Source of the DNA: Prescottella sp. R16
Lineage (GTDB): Bacteria > Actinomycetota > Actinomycetes > Mycobacteriales > Mycobacteriaceae
Reading direction: 5' to 3'
Assembly (NCBI RefSeq): GCF_030656875.1
Contig: NZ_CP130943.1
Span: 4,467,252-4,531,251, forward strand
DNA length: 64,000 nucleotides
Shown one piece after another: positions 19,105 to 30,677 of the stretch (position 1 is the first letter of the stretch; the number at the start of each line of letters is the position of its first letter). Under the pieces are notes generated by a model. The model saw only the letters and a list, made by a program, of their open reading frames with translations. It was not told the origin of the DNA and ran no database searches. Position numbers and translations under genes: made by a program.

Positions 19105-19856
19105 TCGAGATCAAGGGTGTCCGTAAGGACTACAGCAGTGCGGTGACGATCGGACCGGTCGACCTGCAGATCCCGGCAGGCGGCATCACCGCACTCGTGG
19201 GCCCCAACGGGGCGGGCAAGTCCACCCTGCTCACCATGATCGGGCGCCTGCTGGGCGCGGATGCGGGCACCATCGAGATCGGCGGCCACGACGTGGTCCG
19301 CACCCGCTCGAAGGAACTGGCGAAGGTCGTGTCGATCCTGCGGCAGGAGAACCACTTCGTCACCCGGCTGACGGTGCGTCAGCTGGTGGGTCTCGGCCGG
19401 TTCCCGCACTCGAAGGGCCGGCTCACCCGAGTCGACGAGGATGCCGTCACCCGCGCGATCGACTTCTTCGGCCTCACCGAACTGGAGGGCCGCTACCTCG
19501 ACCAGCTCTCCGGCGGACAGCGTCAGCGCGCCTACGTGGCCATGGTGTTGTGCCAGGAAACCGAGTACATCCTGCTCGACGAGCCGCTCAACAACCTGGA
19601 CATGAAGCATTCGGTGCAGATGATGAAGCACCTCCGCAAGGTGGCGGACGAACTCGGCCGCACCGTCGTGATCGTGCTGCACGACATCAACTTCGCCGCC
19701 CACTACGCCGACCGGATCTGCGCCATGAAGAACGGTCAGGTCGTCGAATTCGGCACGCCCGCAGAGATTCTCGTGGACGACACCCTCAGCCGTGTCTTCG
19801 ACACCCCCGTCTCCTGCATGACCGGGCCGAACGGGCCGATCGCCGTCTACTACTGA
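19101..19856 (+). CDS. Iron-siderophore ABC transporter ATP-binding protein
   Basis: A 251-aa FepC/YclP-type ATPase. Motifs are Walker [11 protein letters not shown]-loop SILRQENHFVTRLTVRQLVG, signature QLSGGQRQRAYVAMVLCQ, Walker B YILLDEPLNNLDMKH and switch His VIVLHDINFAAHYADRI. NNLDMKHSV is the usual form in petrobactin/catecholate systems. It completes a binding protein-permease-permease-ATPase operon with no siderophore synthesis or release gene in the window, so the organism may use its own siderophore made elsewhere or a foreign one. Confidence 0.9.
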   Translation: MIEIKGVRKDYSSAVTIGPVDLQIPAGGITALVGPNGAGKSTLLTMIGRLLGADAGTIEIGGHDVVRTRSKELAKVVSILRQENHFVTRLTVRQLVGLGRFPHSKGRLTRVDEDAVTRAIDFFGLTELEGRYLDQLSGGQRQRAYVAMVLCQETEYILLDEPLNNLDMKHSVQMMKHLRKVADELGRTVVIVLHDINFAAHYADRICAMKNGQVVEFGTPAEILVDDTLSRVFDTPVSCMTGPNGPIAVYY

Positions 19857-19947
19857 CCGGCGTCGCCGGCCCGTAGGTCCACCGGACACTCCCGACAATC
19901 CGGTGAAGCGGCACGAGCGGGATTACCCGGCTGTTACCGTCCCGCGC

Positions 19948-21459
19948 ATGCCGAACCAGCGTGGGGGATTCCGGGGACGTGTACTTGTCACCGCACTCGC
20001 GGTGAGTGTCGTGGTCGGGGGCGGGTCCGCCGGCACCGCCGCCGCCCAGTCGAGCGGCAGCGCCCTGCCCGACACGAGCATCGGCGGAGTGGGATCGACG
20101 GGCAGCGCGGCCGGGCAGGGGTTCATCGGCCCCGGATCACTGACCGACGGAACCGGTTCGGACGGAACAGGTTCCAACGGCACCACCCCGATCACCGGAT
20201 CGTGGGGGACCGCATCGCTGGCCCGATCGGTGTTCGGATCGTGGATGCCCGGCCTGGTGGGCTCGGTGGTCCCGGAACCCGACCTGCCACCACCGCCGCT
20301 CGACACCCTGCACCAGGAGTCGCTGCCGTCGCCGATCGGGGAACCGTTCTTCGACGAGTATCCGCCCGGCCTGCCCGGCATGGCGAACGGCCAGGTCGTC
20401 GAGGTCCGCGACGTCACGCCCGTCGCGAAGAACCTGCTGCTCGGGCCGGTGCGTGAGGTGAAGCAGATCAAGGTCAAGACCACCGATGCGTCAGGGGCAC
20501 CGTCCTTCGCGACCGCGACGCTCGTCATACCCGCCGGCGTCTGGCCGGGCCCGGGACCGCGCCCGGTCCTGGTGAACAACGTGCCGATCAACGGCCTCGG
20601 ACGGGCCTGCACACCCTCCCACACCATGGCCAACGGGATCACCCCGTCGACCAACTTCATCGAATTCCTCCGGCCCGTCACGACGAAGGCCGAGGAACGC
20701 GGCTACGCCGTGCTGATCCCCGACCACGAGGGGCCCACGATGGCGTACGGCGAACCGTACGTCGCCGGGCATGCGATCCTCGACACCATCCGCGGCATGC
20801 GCAGCGTGTTCCCCGCCGAATTCGGCACCAGCAAGATCGCCATGATGGGGTACTCCGGTGGGGCGATCGCCACGCACGGCGCGGCCAAGCTGCTCGACGG
20901 GTATGCCCCGGAGTTGGCCCCCGACATCGTCGGTGCCGCGATGGGCGGGGTGCCGGCCGACTTCGAGATGCTCGGACGCACCATGAACGGCAATCTCGCG
21001 AGCGGTCTGTTCCTCGCCGCGGTGTTCGGGATCTCCCGGGAGAACCTCGAGATCCTGCCGCTGATCAACGGCCTGGGACAGCGCATCGGCATCTCGTCGA
21101 TCAAGGACCAGTGCTCCACCAACCTCGCGGTCTCCGGGATCTTCGGGCTTCCCGCCGAGGCGCTCGCGAACGTCACGGACGCCCTGAATTCACCTGTCGC
21201 CCACGCCGTCTACGCCAAGATGAAGATGGCGGACCTCGTCTCCGGCACCCCGCTGTACATCTACAACGGCGGGCAGGACTTCTGGATCCCCGCCCTCGGC
21301 GCCCGCAACCTGTTCGACGAACAATGCGGCTACGGCGTACCCGCCGTGTACCGGCAGGTGCCCGGCGAGCACCTGCTCGGCGAGGCCCTGGGCAACTCCG
21401 GCGCCTTCGACTGGATCGACGCCCGACTCCGCGGGGAGCCGGCACCGTCCGAGTGCTGA
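19948..21459 (+). CDS. Secreted lipase (LIP family, alpha/beta hydrolase)
   Basis: A 503-aa exported esterase/lipase. The signal peptide runs to about residue 32 (VLVTALAVSVVVGG ... GTAAAQ). A low-complexity Gly/Ser/Thr region of roughly 70 residues follows (GTGSDGTGSNGTTPITGS), possibly a wall-spanning linker. The catalytic set is readable: Ser303 in MMGYSGGAIA, Asp444 in NGGQDFW and His475 in PGEHLLG. The cysteines in RACTPSHT, KDQCSTN, EQCGYG and the terminal SEC could form disulfides. It resembles the LIP family of mycolic-acid bacteria and Candida. ATG 19948 is chosen because it begins the signal peptide. It is convergent with leuS across a strong hairpin. Confidence 0.85.
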   Translation: MPNQRGGFRGRVLVTALAVSVVVGGGSAGTAAAQSSGSALPDTSIGGVGSTGSAAGQGFIGPGSLTDGTGSDGTGSNGTTPITGSWGTASLARSVFGSWMPGLVGSVVPEPDLPPPPLDTLHQESLPSPIGEPFFDEYPPGLPGMANGQVVEVRDVTPVAKNLLLGPVREVKQIKVKTTDASGAPSFATATLVIPAGVWPGPGPRPVLVNNVPINGLGRACTPSHTMANGITPSTNFIEFLRPVTTKAEERGYAVLIPDHEGPTMAYGEPYVAGHAILDTIRGMRSVFPAEFGTSKIAMMGYSGGAIATHGAAKLLDGYAPELAPDIVGAAMGGVPADFEMLGRTMNGNLASGLFLAAVFGISRENLEILPLINGLGQRIGISSIKDQCSTNLAVSGIFGLPAEALANVTDALNSPVAHAVYAKMKMADLVSGTPLYIYNGGQDFWIPALGARNLFDEQCGYGVPAVYRQVPGEHLLGEALGNSGAFDWIDARLRGEPAPSEC

Positions 21460-21472
21460 CCGGTCGTCCGTG

Positions 21473-21529
21473 AACAGCTGAAGGGTCCCTTCGTACGCTC
21501 GCAGCGTACGAAGGGACCCTTCAGCTGTT
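21473..21529. terminator. 27-bp perfect bidirectional hairpin between lipase gene and leuS
   Basis: The arms at 21473-21499 and 21503-21529 are perfectly complementary over 27 bp around a 3-nt loop (CGC). The core of each arm is itself a near-palindrome, AAGGGTCCCTT. It lies 13 bp after the lipase stop and 4 bp from the leuS stop, so it can end transcription from both sides. No U-tract. Confidence 0.9.
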
Positions 21530-21533
21530 GCGG

Positions 21534-24377
<2,844 letters not shown>

Positions 24378-24491
24378 GATGATCGCTATCTACTCGGACG
24401 ACGGGAATTCCGTCAACCAGGGTAAAGCCTGGTCGGCCGCGACGGACACCAGGGAAGATCGGGGGAGATCGGAGAAGACCCAGGAACACAC

Positions 24492-24917
24492 GTGCGTCGC
24501 CGCGAGGCTTATCGTGGACGCGTGGTCATTGTTGCTGTGCTCCTGTTCGTCGCCGCGCTCGGTCTCGGCGCCCTCGGTGTCGCCGGCCTGACCGGCAAGC
24601 TCTCGCGCAACCGCTGGCTGGGTATCCGCACCCCGGAGTCGCTGCGTGACGACGAGACGTTCGCGCTCGCCAACAAGGTGGCCTCCCCGAGCCTGCTCGG
24701 CGCCGCTGCGGTGCTGGTCATCGGCGGTATCGCCACGTTCGTGCTGCCCACCGTGGCCGGTGTGATCGCCACCGTCTTCGTGCTCGCCGCGGCCCTGTTC
24801 GTCGCCGCAGCCGGCGGTGCGCTCGGCTCCAAGGCCGCAGGCGCACTCCCGGACACCAGCGGCTGCGGCACGTCGTGCGGATCGTGCAGCCTGCAGGGGA
24901 TGTGCGGTCCGGCCTGA
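24492..24917 (+). CDS. SdpI-like small membrane protein with Cys-rich tail
   Basis: About 141 aa. The diagnostic SdpI/YhfL segment KLSRNRWLGIRTPESLRDDE with TFALANKVAS lies between the first helix (VVIVAVLLFVAALGLGALGV) and two more helices. SdpI of Bacillus is the immunity protein against the SDP toxin, but most relatives have no known toxin partner. The C-terminus is unusual: GCGTSCGSCSLQGMCGPA holds four cysteines and could bind a metal or form disulfides. GTG 24492 is used (AGGAA upstream); GTG 24522 is an alternative that begins directly at the first helix. The following gene encodes a larger protein with features related to SdpI. Confidence 0.7.
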   Translation: MRRREAYRGRVVIVAVLLFVAALGLGALGVAGLTGKLSRNRWLGIRTPESLRDDETFALANKVASPSLLGAAAVLVIGGIATFVLPTVAGVIATVFVLAAALFVAAAGGALGSKAAGALPDTSGCGTSCGSCSLQGMCGPA

Positions 24918-24945
24918 CCGGTCGTCTCTGCTTGAATCGGCGGGT

Positions 24946-25926
24946 GTGAGCACCCCCACAACCGCGCCCCGCGTCGTCGACCCGGCCGGTGTCGTCTTCG
25001 GCATCGTCCTCCCACTGCTGGCGGCCGCGTCCGGCGTCGTCGCGACGTACGCGCTACTGCCGCAGCTGCCCGAGCAGATCGCGACACAGTGGTCCGGCGG
25101 CACCCCCACCAGTTTCATGAGCCCGACCGCGAGCGCGTGGTCGGTGGCCGCGATCGTGGCGCTCGTCGGCGGCGGCTGCTGCGCGATCGCGGCGCTCGCA
25201 CAGGCGCAGCTGATGATGCGCCGGCTCATGCTGCTGGTCGGGCTCGCCGTCACCGGGCTGATCGTCGCCGGCGAATTCACGATGATCCTCGGTCAACGCG
25301 GCCTCGTCGACGCATCCGACGCCACCCTGTCCGCCGAGGGCCTCGTGACCGGTCTGCTGATCGGCACCGTCGTCGGCCTGTTCGGGGCTGCGCTGCTGCG
25401 CGACCATCGGGTCCGGGTCCCCGCCACCGAGCCGCCGCCGGCGGACCTGCCGCGCGGACACGTCGAACTGCCCGTCACCGACGAGGTCGGGATGAGCGCC
25501 GGCGGTCTGGCCGCGACCGCCCTGGTCCTGGCCGCCCCCGCCGCCCTGGTGTGCTGGCTCGCGGACGCCTGGTGGCCGCTGGGCGTGTATCTGCCGGTCG
25601 TGCTGCTGGCGGTGGTGGTGCTGCAGTTCCGGCTCGTCGTCGACGCCGACGGCATCCGCGTCAAGAACCTGGCCATGCCGGCCGTCGAGTACGGCGTCGA
25701 CGAACTCGAGAGCGCGAAGGTGGAGCACGTACGCCCGTTCCAGGACTTCGGCGGCTGGGGCCTCAAGATCAAGGGCCGCGGCAACTACGGCGTCGTCACC
25801 CGCACCGGCCCGGCCGTCGTCCTCACGTTCGCGAGCGGCGACCGGCTCACCGTCACCACCCCGAAGGCCGAGGAGATCGCCGGGGCCCTGAACACACTCG
25901 CCGACGCCCGCCCCGTACGGGGTTGA
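24946..25926 (+). CDS. DUF1648-type membrane protein
   Basis: A 326-aa membrane protein. The N-terminal part resembles DUF1648, the domain found at the front of SdpI proteins: ATYALLPQLPEQIATQWSGG followed by TPTSFMSPTASAW. Further helices are ALVGGGCCAIAALAQAQL and LMLLVGLAVTGLIVAGEFTM, then a second pair (ALVLAAPAALVCWLADAWW; GVYLPVVLLAVVVLQFRLVV). The C-terminal 90 residues are soluble with beta character (VDADGIRVKNLAMPAVEYGV). GTG 24946 lies 28 nt after the SdpI-like gene, so an operon is likely. Function unknown. Confidence 0.7.
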   Translation: MSTPTTAPRVVDPAGVVFGIVLPLLAAASGVVATYALLPQLPEQIATQWSGGTPTSFMSPTASAWSVAAIVALVGGGCCAIAALAQAQLMMRRLMLLVGLAVTGLIVAGEFTMILGQRGLVDASDATLSAEGLVTGLLIGTVVGLFGAALLRDHRVRVPATEPPPADLPRGHVELPVTDEVGMSAGGLAATALVLAAPAALVCWLADAWWPLGVYLPVVLLAVVVLQFRLVVDADGIRVKNLAMPAVEYGVDELESAKVEHVRPFQDFGGWGLKIKGRGNYGVVTRTGPAVVLTFASGDRLTVTTPKAEEIAGALNTLADARPVRG

Positions 25927-25962
25927 CGAGTCGGGAGGTGCCGAGTCCCTGCCCCTCGCCAC

Positions 25963-26805
25963 TCACGGGGCGGCGGCCCGGATCGCGTCCATGAGGGCGG
26001 CCTCCGGGCCGCTGGGGACGCTGGTCCGGCCGAGGAGCACGAACTCGACGTCCCCCGGATCGGGCAGGCTCAGACGGTCCCCGACGGGAACCAGTTCGGT
26101 CGGCAGCAGCGACTGGGCGTGCACGATGACGCCCAGCCCGGCGAGCACCGCGGCCCGAAGACCCGCCCGGCTGTTCGCCTGGCACGTGATCCGGCTGGGC
26201 AGGCGGGCCGCCTCGAGCGCGCCGAGCGCACACGCCCGCGTGATGCTCGGCGGCGGATAGGCCACCAGCGGCACCGGGGACGTCGGATCCCACCGCGAAT
26301 CGGCCGTCCCGGCCCACACCAGCCGGTCCCGCCGCACCAACTCGCCGTGGGTCTCGCCGGGCCGGCGCATCACGAACGCCAGATCCAGCTCCCCGGACCG
26401 CAACTGCTCGTGCACCGTCCGGCTCAAACCCACCGTGAGCTGCAGGTCGATCAGCGGATGCGTGCGCCGGAAGTCCCGCAGGATCTGCGGCAAACCCTTC
26501 GCGACGAGGTCCTCCGCGGCCCCGAACCGCAGCCGCCCGGTGAGTGTCGAACCGGCGAAGTGCCGGCTCGCCCGCTCGTGGGCGTCGAGGATCGTGCGGG
26601 CGAACCCGACCATCGCGGTGCCGTCGGCGGTGAGTTCGACGGTGTGCGTGTCCCGGTCCAACAGCACGCGTCCGGCCGCCTTCTCGAGCCGCGCGACGTG
26701 ACCGCTGACAGTGGACTGGCGCAGCCCGAGCCGGCGGGCGGCCGCCGTGAACCCGCCCGTCTGCTCGACGGTGAGGAACGTGCGCAGGAGAACCGGATCG
26801 AACAC
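25963..26805 (-). CDS. LysR-family transcriptional regulator
   Basis: A 280-aa LTTR. The winged-helix DNA-binding domain is residues 1-60 (LLRTFLTVEQTGGFTAAARR, RLGLRQSTVSGHVARLEKAA, VELTADG), followed by the effector-binding domain (GRLRFGAAEDLVAKGLPQIL). It is transcribed divergently from the bile-acid-symporter-like gene across 83 bp that contain inverted repeats. It most likely controls that gene and itself. Inducer unknown. Confidence 0.85.
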   Translation of the reverse strand: MFDPVLLRTFLTVEQTGGFTAAARRLGLRQSTVSGHVARLEKAAGRVLLDRDTHTVELTADGTAMVGFARTILDAHERASRHFAGSTLTGRLRFGAAEDLVAKGLPQILRDFRRTHPLIDLQLTVGLSRTVHEQLRSGELDLAFVMRRPGETHGELVRRDRLVWAGTADSRWDPTSPVPLVAYPPPSITRACALGALEAARLPSRITCQANSRAGLRAAVLAGLGVIVHAQSLLPTELVPVGDRLSLPDPGDVEFVLLGRTSVPSGPEAALMDAIRAAAP

Positions 26806-26828
26806 CCCACCTGCTTATCACGTTCCAC

Positions 26829-26858
26829 GTTCACAGTTAACGCATTGAACGACTTCAA
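26829..26858. promoter_or_regulatory. Candidate LysR operator between divergent genes
   Basis: Two overlapping inverted repeats: GTTCA-N12-TGAAC (26829-26850) and TTGAA-CGAC-TTCAA (26845-26858). Spaced dyads of this kind in a LysR divergent promoter commonly serve as recognition and activation sites. The whole gap is unusually AT-rich for this window. Confidence 0.5.
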
Positions 26859-26888
26859 CGATTACAGCGTCCCGTATACCGTTGAGCG

Positions 26889-27875
26889 GTGAAGTTTCTG
26901 AGCAGGTTCTACATCGACGGATTCATATTGTCGATCATCGTGGTCGCCGTCCTCGGAAGCCTGTTCCCCGTATCCGGCAGCGGCCAGACGGTCCTCGACT
27001 GGGCCACCAAGATCGCGATCGGCTTCCTGTTCCTGCTCTACGGCGCACGCCTGTCGCCGGCCGAGGCACTGCAGGGCCTCAAGCACTGGCGCCTGCACTC
27101 GGTGGTGTTCGCGGCCACGTTCGTGCTGTTCCCGCTGATCGGCCTGGCCCTGCGCATCCTGGTGCCCACCGTGATCACCGACGAGATGTACACCGGCATC
27201 CTGTACCTGTGCCTCGTGCCGTCCACGGTGCAGTCGTCGATCGCGTTCACCTCGATCGCCCGCGGCAACGTCGCCGGCGCCATCGTCAGCGCGTCGTTCT
27301 CCAACCTCGTGGGCGTGTTCGTCACCCCGCTGCTGGTGATCCTGCTGATGAACACCACCGGTGAGGCCACCGTCGACTTCACCTCGGTGATCGACATCGT
27401 CCTGCAGCTACTGCTGCCGTTCATGGTCGGCCAACTGATTCGCCCGCTCGTCATCGACTGGCTGCAGAAGTACGCGGAGCCGACCAAGCTCGTCGACCGC
27501 GGGTCGATCCTGCTCGTGGTGTTCTCGGCGTTCAGCGAATCGATGAACGAACACATCTGGAGCACCGTGACGGTGCTCGAGGTCGCCGCGGTGGTGGCGG
27601 TCTGCTGCCTGATCCTCGCGGTCGTCCTGGGGGTGACCGCGTTCGCCGGTAGGAAGCTCGGGTTCTCGCTGCCCGACCGGATCGTCATCGTCTTCTGCGG
27701 ATCGAAGAAGAGCCTCGCCACGGGCCTGCCGATGGCGTCGGTGCTGTTCGCCGGTCAGCCCGTCGGTCTGATCGTGCTGCCACTGATGATCTTCCATCAG
27801 ATCCAGCTGATCGTGTGCGCGGCCCTCGCCCAGCGGTACGCCAAGCGCACCGATCCCGAACCGGTCACGTCCTGA
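26889..27875 (+). CDS. Bile acid:sodium symporter-family transporter (SBF-like)
   Basis: A 328-aa polytopic membrane protein of the SBF-like group (YfeH-type). About ten helices are present, starting GFILSIIVVAVLGSLFPVSG. Family-typical segments are FLFLLYGARLSPAEALQGLK, LYLCLVPSTVQSSIAFTSIA, RGNVAGAIVSASFSNLVGVF and FCGSKKSLATGLPMASVLFA. These carriers move organic anions with sodium; the real substrate in bacteria is usually unknown. GTG 26889. The divergent LysR regulator probably controls it. Confidence 0.82.
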   Translation: MKFLSRFYIDGFILSIIVVAVLGSLFPVSGSGQTVLDWATKIAIGFLFLLYGARLSPAEALQGLKHWRLHSVVFAATFVLFPLIGLALRILVPTVITDEMYTGILYLCLVPSTVQSSIAFTSIARGNVAGAIVSASFSNLVGVFVTPLLVILLMNTTGEATVDFTSVIDIVLQLLLPFMVGQLIRPLVIDWLQKYAEPTKLVDRGSILLVVFSAFSESMNEHIWSTVTVLEVAAVVAVCCLILAVVLGVTAFAGRKLGFSLPDRIVIVFCGSKKSLATGLPMASVLFAGQPVGLIVLPLMIFHQIQLIVCAALAQRYAKRTDPEPVTS

Positions 27876-27953
27876 CCCAACTCCTGTCGCGCACCGCGTC
27901 GCCGCAGTAGCGTCCTCGGGTGGGAGGGGCTGTCGCGACCGTCGGAGGCACAC

Positions 27954-29342
27954 GTGAGCAGACATCACCACGAGGAGCCGCGGGGCGTCATCGCCCCCGC
28001 GTACACGGGCCGGCTCGCAACGAATCCGGTTCCGGCGCTGCGCCTGCCCGACGAGCCGATGGAGCCGCGGGCCGCCGCCCGGTTCATCCACGACGAACTG
28101 ATGCTCGACGGCAGCTCCCGGCTCAACCTCGCGACATTCGTGACGACCTGGATGGACCCCGAGGCCGGGGAACTGATGGCCGAGACGTTCGACAAGAACC
28201 TCATCGACAAGGACGAGTACCCGGCGACGTCCGCGATCGAACAACGATGCGTCAACATGGTGGCCGCCCTGTTCCATGCGCCCGATCTGTCCGAGGACGA
28301 TCCGGCGTCGGCGACGGGGGTGTCGACGATCGGGTCGAGCGAGGCCGTCATGCTCGCCGGCCTCGCCCTCAAGTGGCGGTGGCGGCAGGCCCGGCAACGG
28401 GCCGGACTGGACGCGTCCACCCCGAAACTGGTGCTGGGCAGCAATGTCCAAGTGGTGTGGGAGAAGTTCTGCCGCTACTTCGACGTCGAACCGGTGTACC
28501 TGCCGATGGAGCCGGGCCGCTATGTGATCACCCCCGAGCAGGTGACGGCCGCGGTCGACGAGCACACCATCGGAGTCGTCGCCATTCTCGGCACCACGTA
28601 CACCGGCGAACTCGAGCCGGTCGAGCAGATCGCCCGCGCACTCGACGACGTGGCGGCCGGTGGCGGACCGGACGTCCCGCTGCACGTGGACGCCGCGAGC
28701 GGCGGATTCGTGGTGCCGTTCCTCGACCCACACCTGTTGTGGGACTTCAGGATTCCACGGGTGGTATCGATCAACGTGAGCGGCCACAAGTACGGGCTCA
28801 CGTACCCCGGTATCGGGTTCGTGCTGTGGCGAGACCGCGAACACCTACCCGACGACCTGGTGTTCCGGGTGAACTATCTCGGCGGCGACATGCCCACGTT
28901 CACACTCAACTTCTCGCGGCCCGGCAACCAGATCGTGGGCCAGTACTACAACTTCCTGCGCCTCGGCCGCGAGGGCTACCGCGGCATCATGACGTCACTG
29001 CGCGGCACCGCACAGTGGTTGAGCGGCAAGCTGTCCGAGCAGGGGGACTTCCGCATCATCAGCGACGGCACCGCCGTCCCCGTCCTCGCGTTCGAACTCG
29101 ACGGCGACCCCGGCTACACCGTCTTCGACATCTCCCACGAACTCCGCTCCCGCGGCTGGCAGGTGCCCGCCTACACGATGCCCGCCGACGCCGAAGACGT
29201 CGCGGTGCTGCGCATCGTGGTCCGCGAAGGGTTCAGCGCCGACCTCGCGCGACTGCTGTTCGACGACATCGTCGCGGTCTGCGAGCATCTGCGTGCGGAC
29301 GGTGTCGCGGTCCACTCGACGGCACAGCACTTCGCACACTGA
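27954..29342 (+). CDS. gadB: Glutamate decarboxylase (PLP enzyme)
   Basis: A 462-aa pyridoxal-phosphate decarboxylase that turns glutamate into GABA and CO2, consuming a proton. The PLP lysine is Lys279 in VSINVSGHKYGLTYPG. Other family segments are MDPEAGELMAETFDKNLIDK, TIGSSEAVMLAGLALKWRWR, HVDAASGGFVVPF and GRPGNQ-like SRPGNQIVGQYYNFLRLG. GTG 27954 has CGGAGG about 8 nt upstream. No glutamate/GABA antiporter gene is adjacent, so a role in acid resistance is uncertain; GABA-shunt metabolism is equally possible. Confidence 0.92.
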   Translation: MSRHHHEEPRGVIAPAYTGRLATNPVPALRLPDEPMEPRAAARFIHDELMLDGSSRLNLATFVTTWMDPEAGELMAETFDKNLIDKDEYPATSAIEQRCVNMVAALFHAPDLSEDDPASATGVSTIGSSEAVMLAGLALKWRWRQARQRAGLDASTPKLVLGSNVQVVWEKFCRYFDVEPVYLPMEPGRYVITPEQVTAAVDEHTIGVVAILGTTYTGELEPVEQIARALDDVAAGGGPDVPLHVDAASGGFVVPFLDPHLLWDFRIPRVVSINVSGHKYGLTYPGIGFVLWRDREHLPDDLVFRVNYLGGDMPTFTLNFSRPGNQIVGQYYNFLRLGREGYRGIMTSLRGTAQWLSGKLSEQGDFRIISDGTAVPVLAFELDGDPGYTVFDISHELRSRGWQVPAYTMPADAEDVAVLRIVVREGFSADLARLLFDDIVAVCEHLRADGVAVHSTAQHFAH

Positions 29343-29375
29343 ACGGACCCGACGCACCGAACTAGGCTCGATGCC

Positions 29376-29987
29376 ATGCTGGTGTGGATCAACGGCGCGT
29401 TCGGCGCGGGAAAGACTCAGACGGCATTCGAGTTGCATCGACGTGTGGCCGGGGCGCACGTCGCCGATCCCGAACTCATCGGGTTCGGGATCCACCGGAT
29501 GCTCCCGGCGTCGGCGCGCGGCGACTTCCAGGACCGGCCTCAGTGGCGGACGGCGGTGGTCGCGACGCTCGCCGACGCTGTGGCAGCGCACGACGGGCCG
29601 GTGATCGTGCCGATGACACTCGTGGATCCGGACTACTTCGACGAGATCATGTCCGGCCTGGCAGGAGCGGGCATCGCGGTGCGGCACTTCACGCTGACTG
29701 CCTCACCCGATACTCTGCGCCGCCGACTGCGGACACGCAGCGGCTATTGGTTGGGACGTGCGGTGGGCCGGGACGAGACCTGGGCAATGGCGCAGATCGA
29801 CCGCTGCGTCACCGCTCTGGAATCGGCACGGTTCGCAGAGCACGTCGCCACGGACGATCGCGTCCTCGACGACGTCGTCGAAGATATCGCCGCCCGCGTG
29901 GGCGTGCCGCTACCGGGCGCCCGCTTGAACCGGGTTCGCTACCAGGCGCGACGAGCAGCAGTAGGGCTCCGACACATCAGACTCTGA
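29376..29987 (+). CDS. TmrB-like P-loop protein
   Basis: A 203-aa nucleoside-kinase-like protein. MLVWINGAFGAGKTQTAFEL is very close to the N-terminus of Bacillus TmrB, which confers tunicamycin resistance. GAFGAGKT is the P-loop; GPVIVPMTLVDPDYFDEIMS and HFTLTASPDTLRRRLRTR follow as in the family. ATG 29376 starts directly at the P-loop strand. Most relatives have no tested function, so detoxification of a nucleoside-type inhibitor is possible but unproven. Convergent with the YqgE gene. Confidence 0.75.
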   Translation: MLVWINGAFGAGKTQTAFELHRRVAGAHVADPELIGFGIHRMLPASARGDFQDRPQWRTAVVATLADAVAAHDGPVIVPMTLVDPDYFDEIMSGLAGAGIAVRHFTLTASPDTLRRRLRTRSGYWLGRAVGRDETWAMAQIDRCVTALESARFAEHVATDDRVLDDVVEDIAARVGVPLPGARLNRVRYQARRAAVGLRHIRL

Positions 29988-30000
29988 GGCAGGTTCGTCA

Positions 30001-30606
30001 TCAGTTCAGGTCGACATCGATCGGATGCGTCGCCAGTAGGGCCATCGGCAGCGGTTGACGGCGCAGCACCCGCCCCCACACATCGGTGCGGGGCGGACTG
30101 ATCACATCGGACGGCAACGCGGACAACACGATCCAGTCACCGTTCCCGATCTCGGCATCGAGTTGACCGAACGTCCACCCGGCATAGCCGGCGAAGATCC
30201 GTAGCCCGTCCACGAGCGGGGCGATCGGCGCGGGGTCGGCGTCGAGATCGACGATCACGACACGGCCGTCGACACGGCGCAGACCCGCGACCTCGGTGAT
30301 GTCGGCGCCGACCTTCAGCGTCGCCAGGCACAGCGCCGCCTCCCGTGTCACCGGGCCGCCCACGTGGATCGCCTTCGGATCGGACGCCAGGTCCGCCCAC
30401 TGCGGCAGGATCTCCTGCACCGACGTCTCGCTGATCTGGTTGACCACGACCCCGAGACTGCCCGCATCGTTGTGTTCGATCACGTAGACGACGGTGCGCC
30501 GGAACGTCGGCTCGAACAACTCCGTGGACGCCAGCAGCAGACTTCCCGGACGCACCGTGGGATGCGCCGATGCCGTCCGGTCCTCCGGATCCTCCGAATG
30601 CGCCAT
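30001..30606 (-). CDS. YqgE/AlgH family protein
   Basis: A 201-aa DUF179 protein. Diagnostic sequences are PGSLLLASTELFEPTFRRTV, VVYVIEHNDAGSLGVVVNQ, IHVGGPVTREAALCL and RIFAGYAGWTFGQLDAEI. The family is widespread and its role is poorly defined; AlgH affects alginate regulation in Pseudomonas. The same neighbourhood in mycobacteria (Rv0038) also places it near an MFS gene and leuS. Start ATG 30606. Confidence 0.87.
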   Translation of the reverse strand: MAHSEDPEDRTASAHPTVRPGSLLLASTELFEPTFRRTVVYVIEHNDAGSLGVVVNQISETSVQEILPQWADLASDPKAIHVGGPVTREAALCLATLKVGADITEVAGLRRVDGRVVIVDLDADPAPIAPLVDGLRIFAGYAGWTFGQLDAEIGNGDWIVLSALPSDVISPPRTDVWGRVLRRQPLPMALLATHPIDVDLN

Positions 30607-30677
30607 TCGGTCATCATTCCACCGACACCGCCGAGACGGGAGGTGTGATTCGGGGACGTCTCGGTGTGGTCGGTGCG

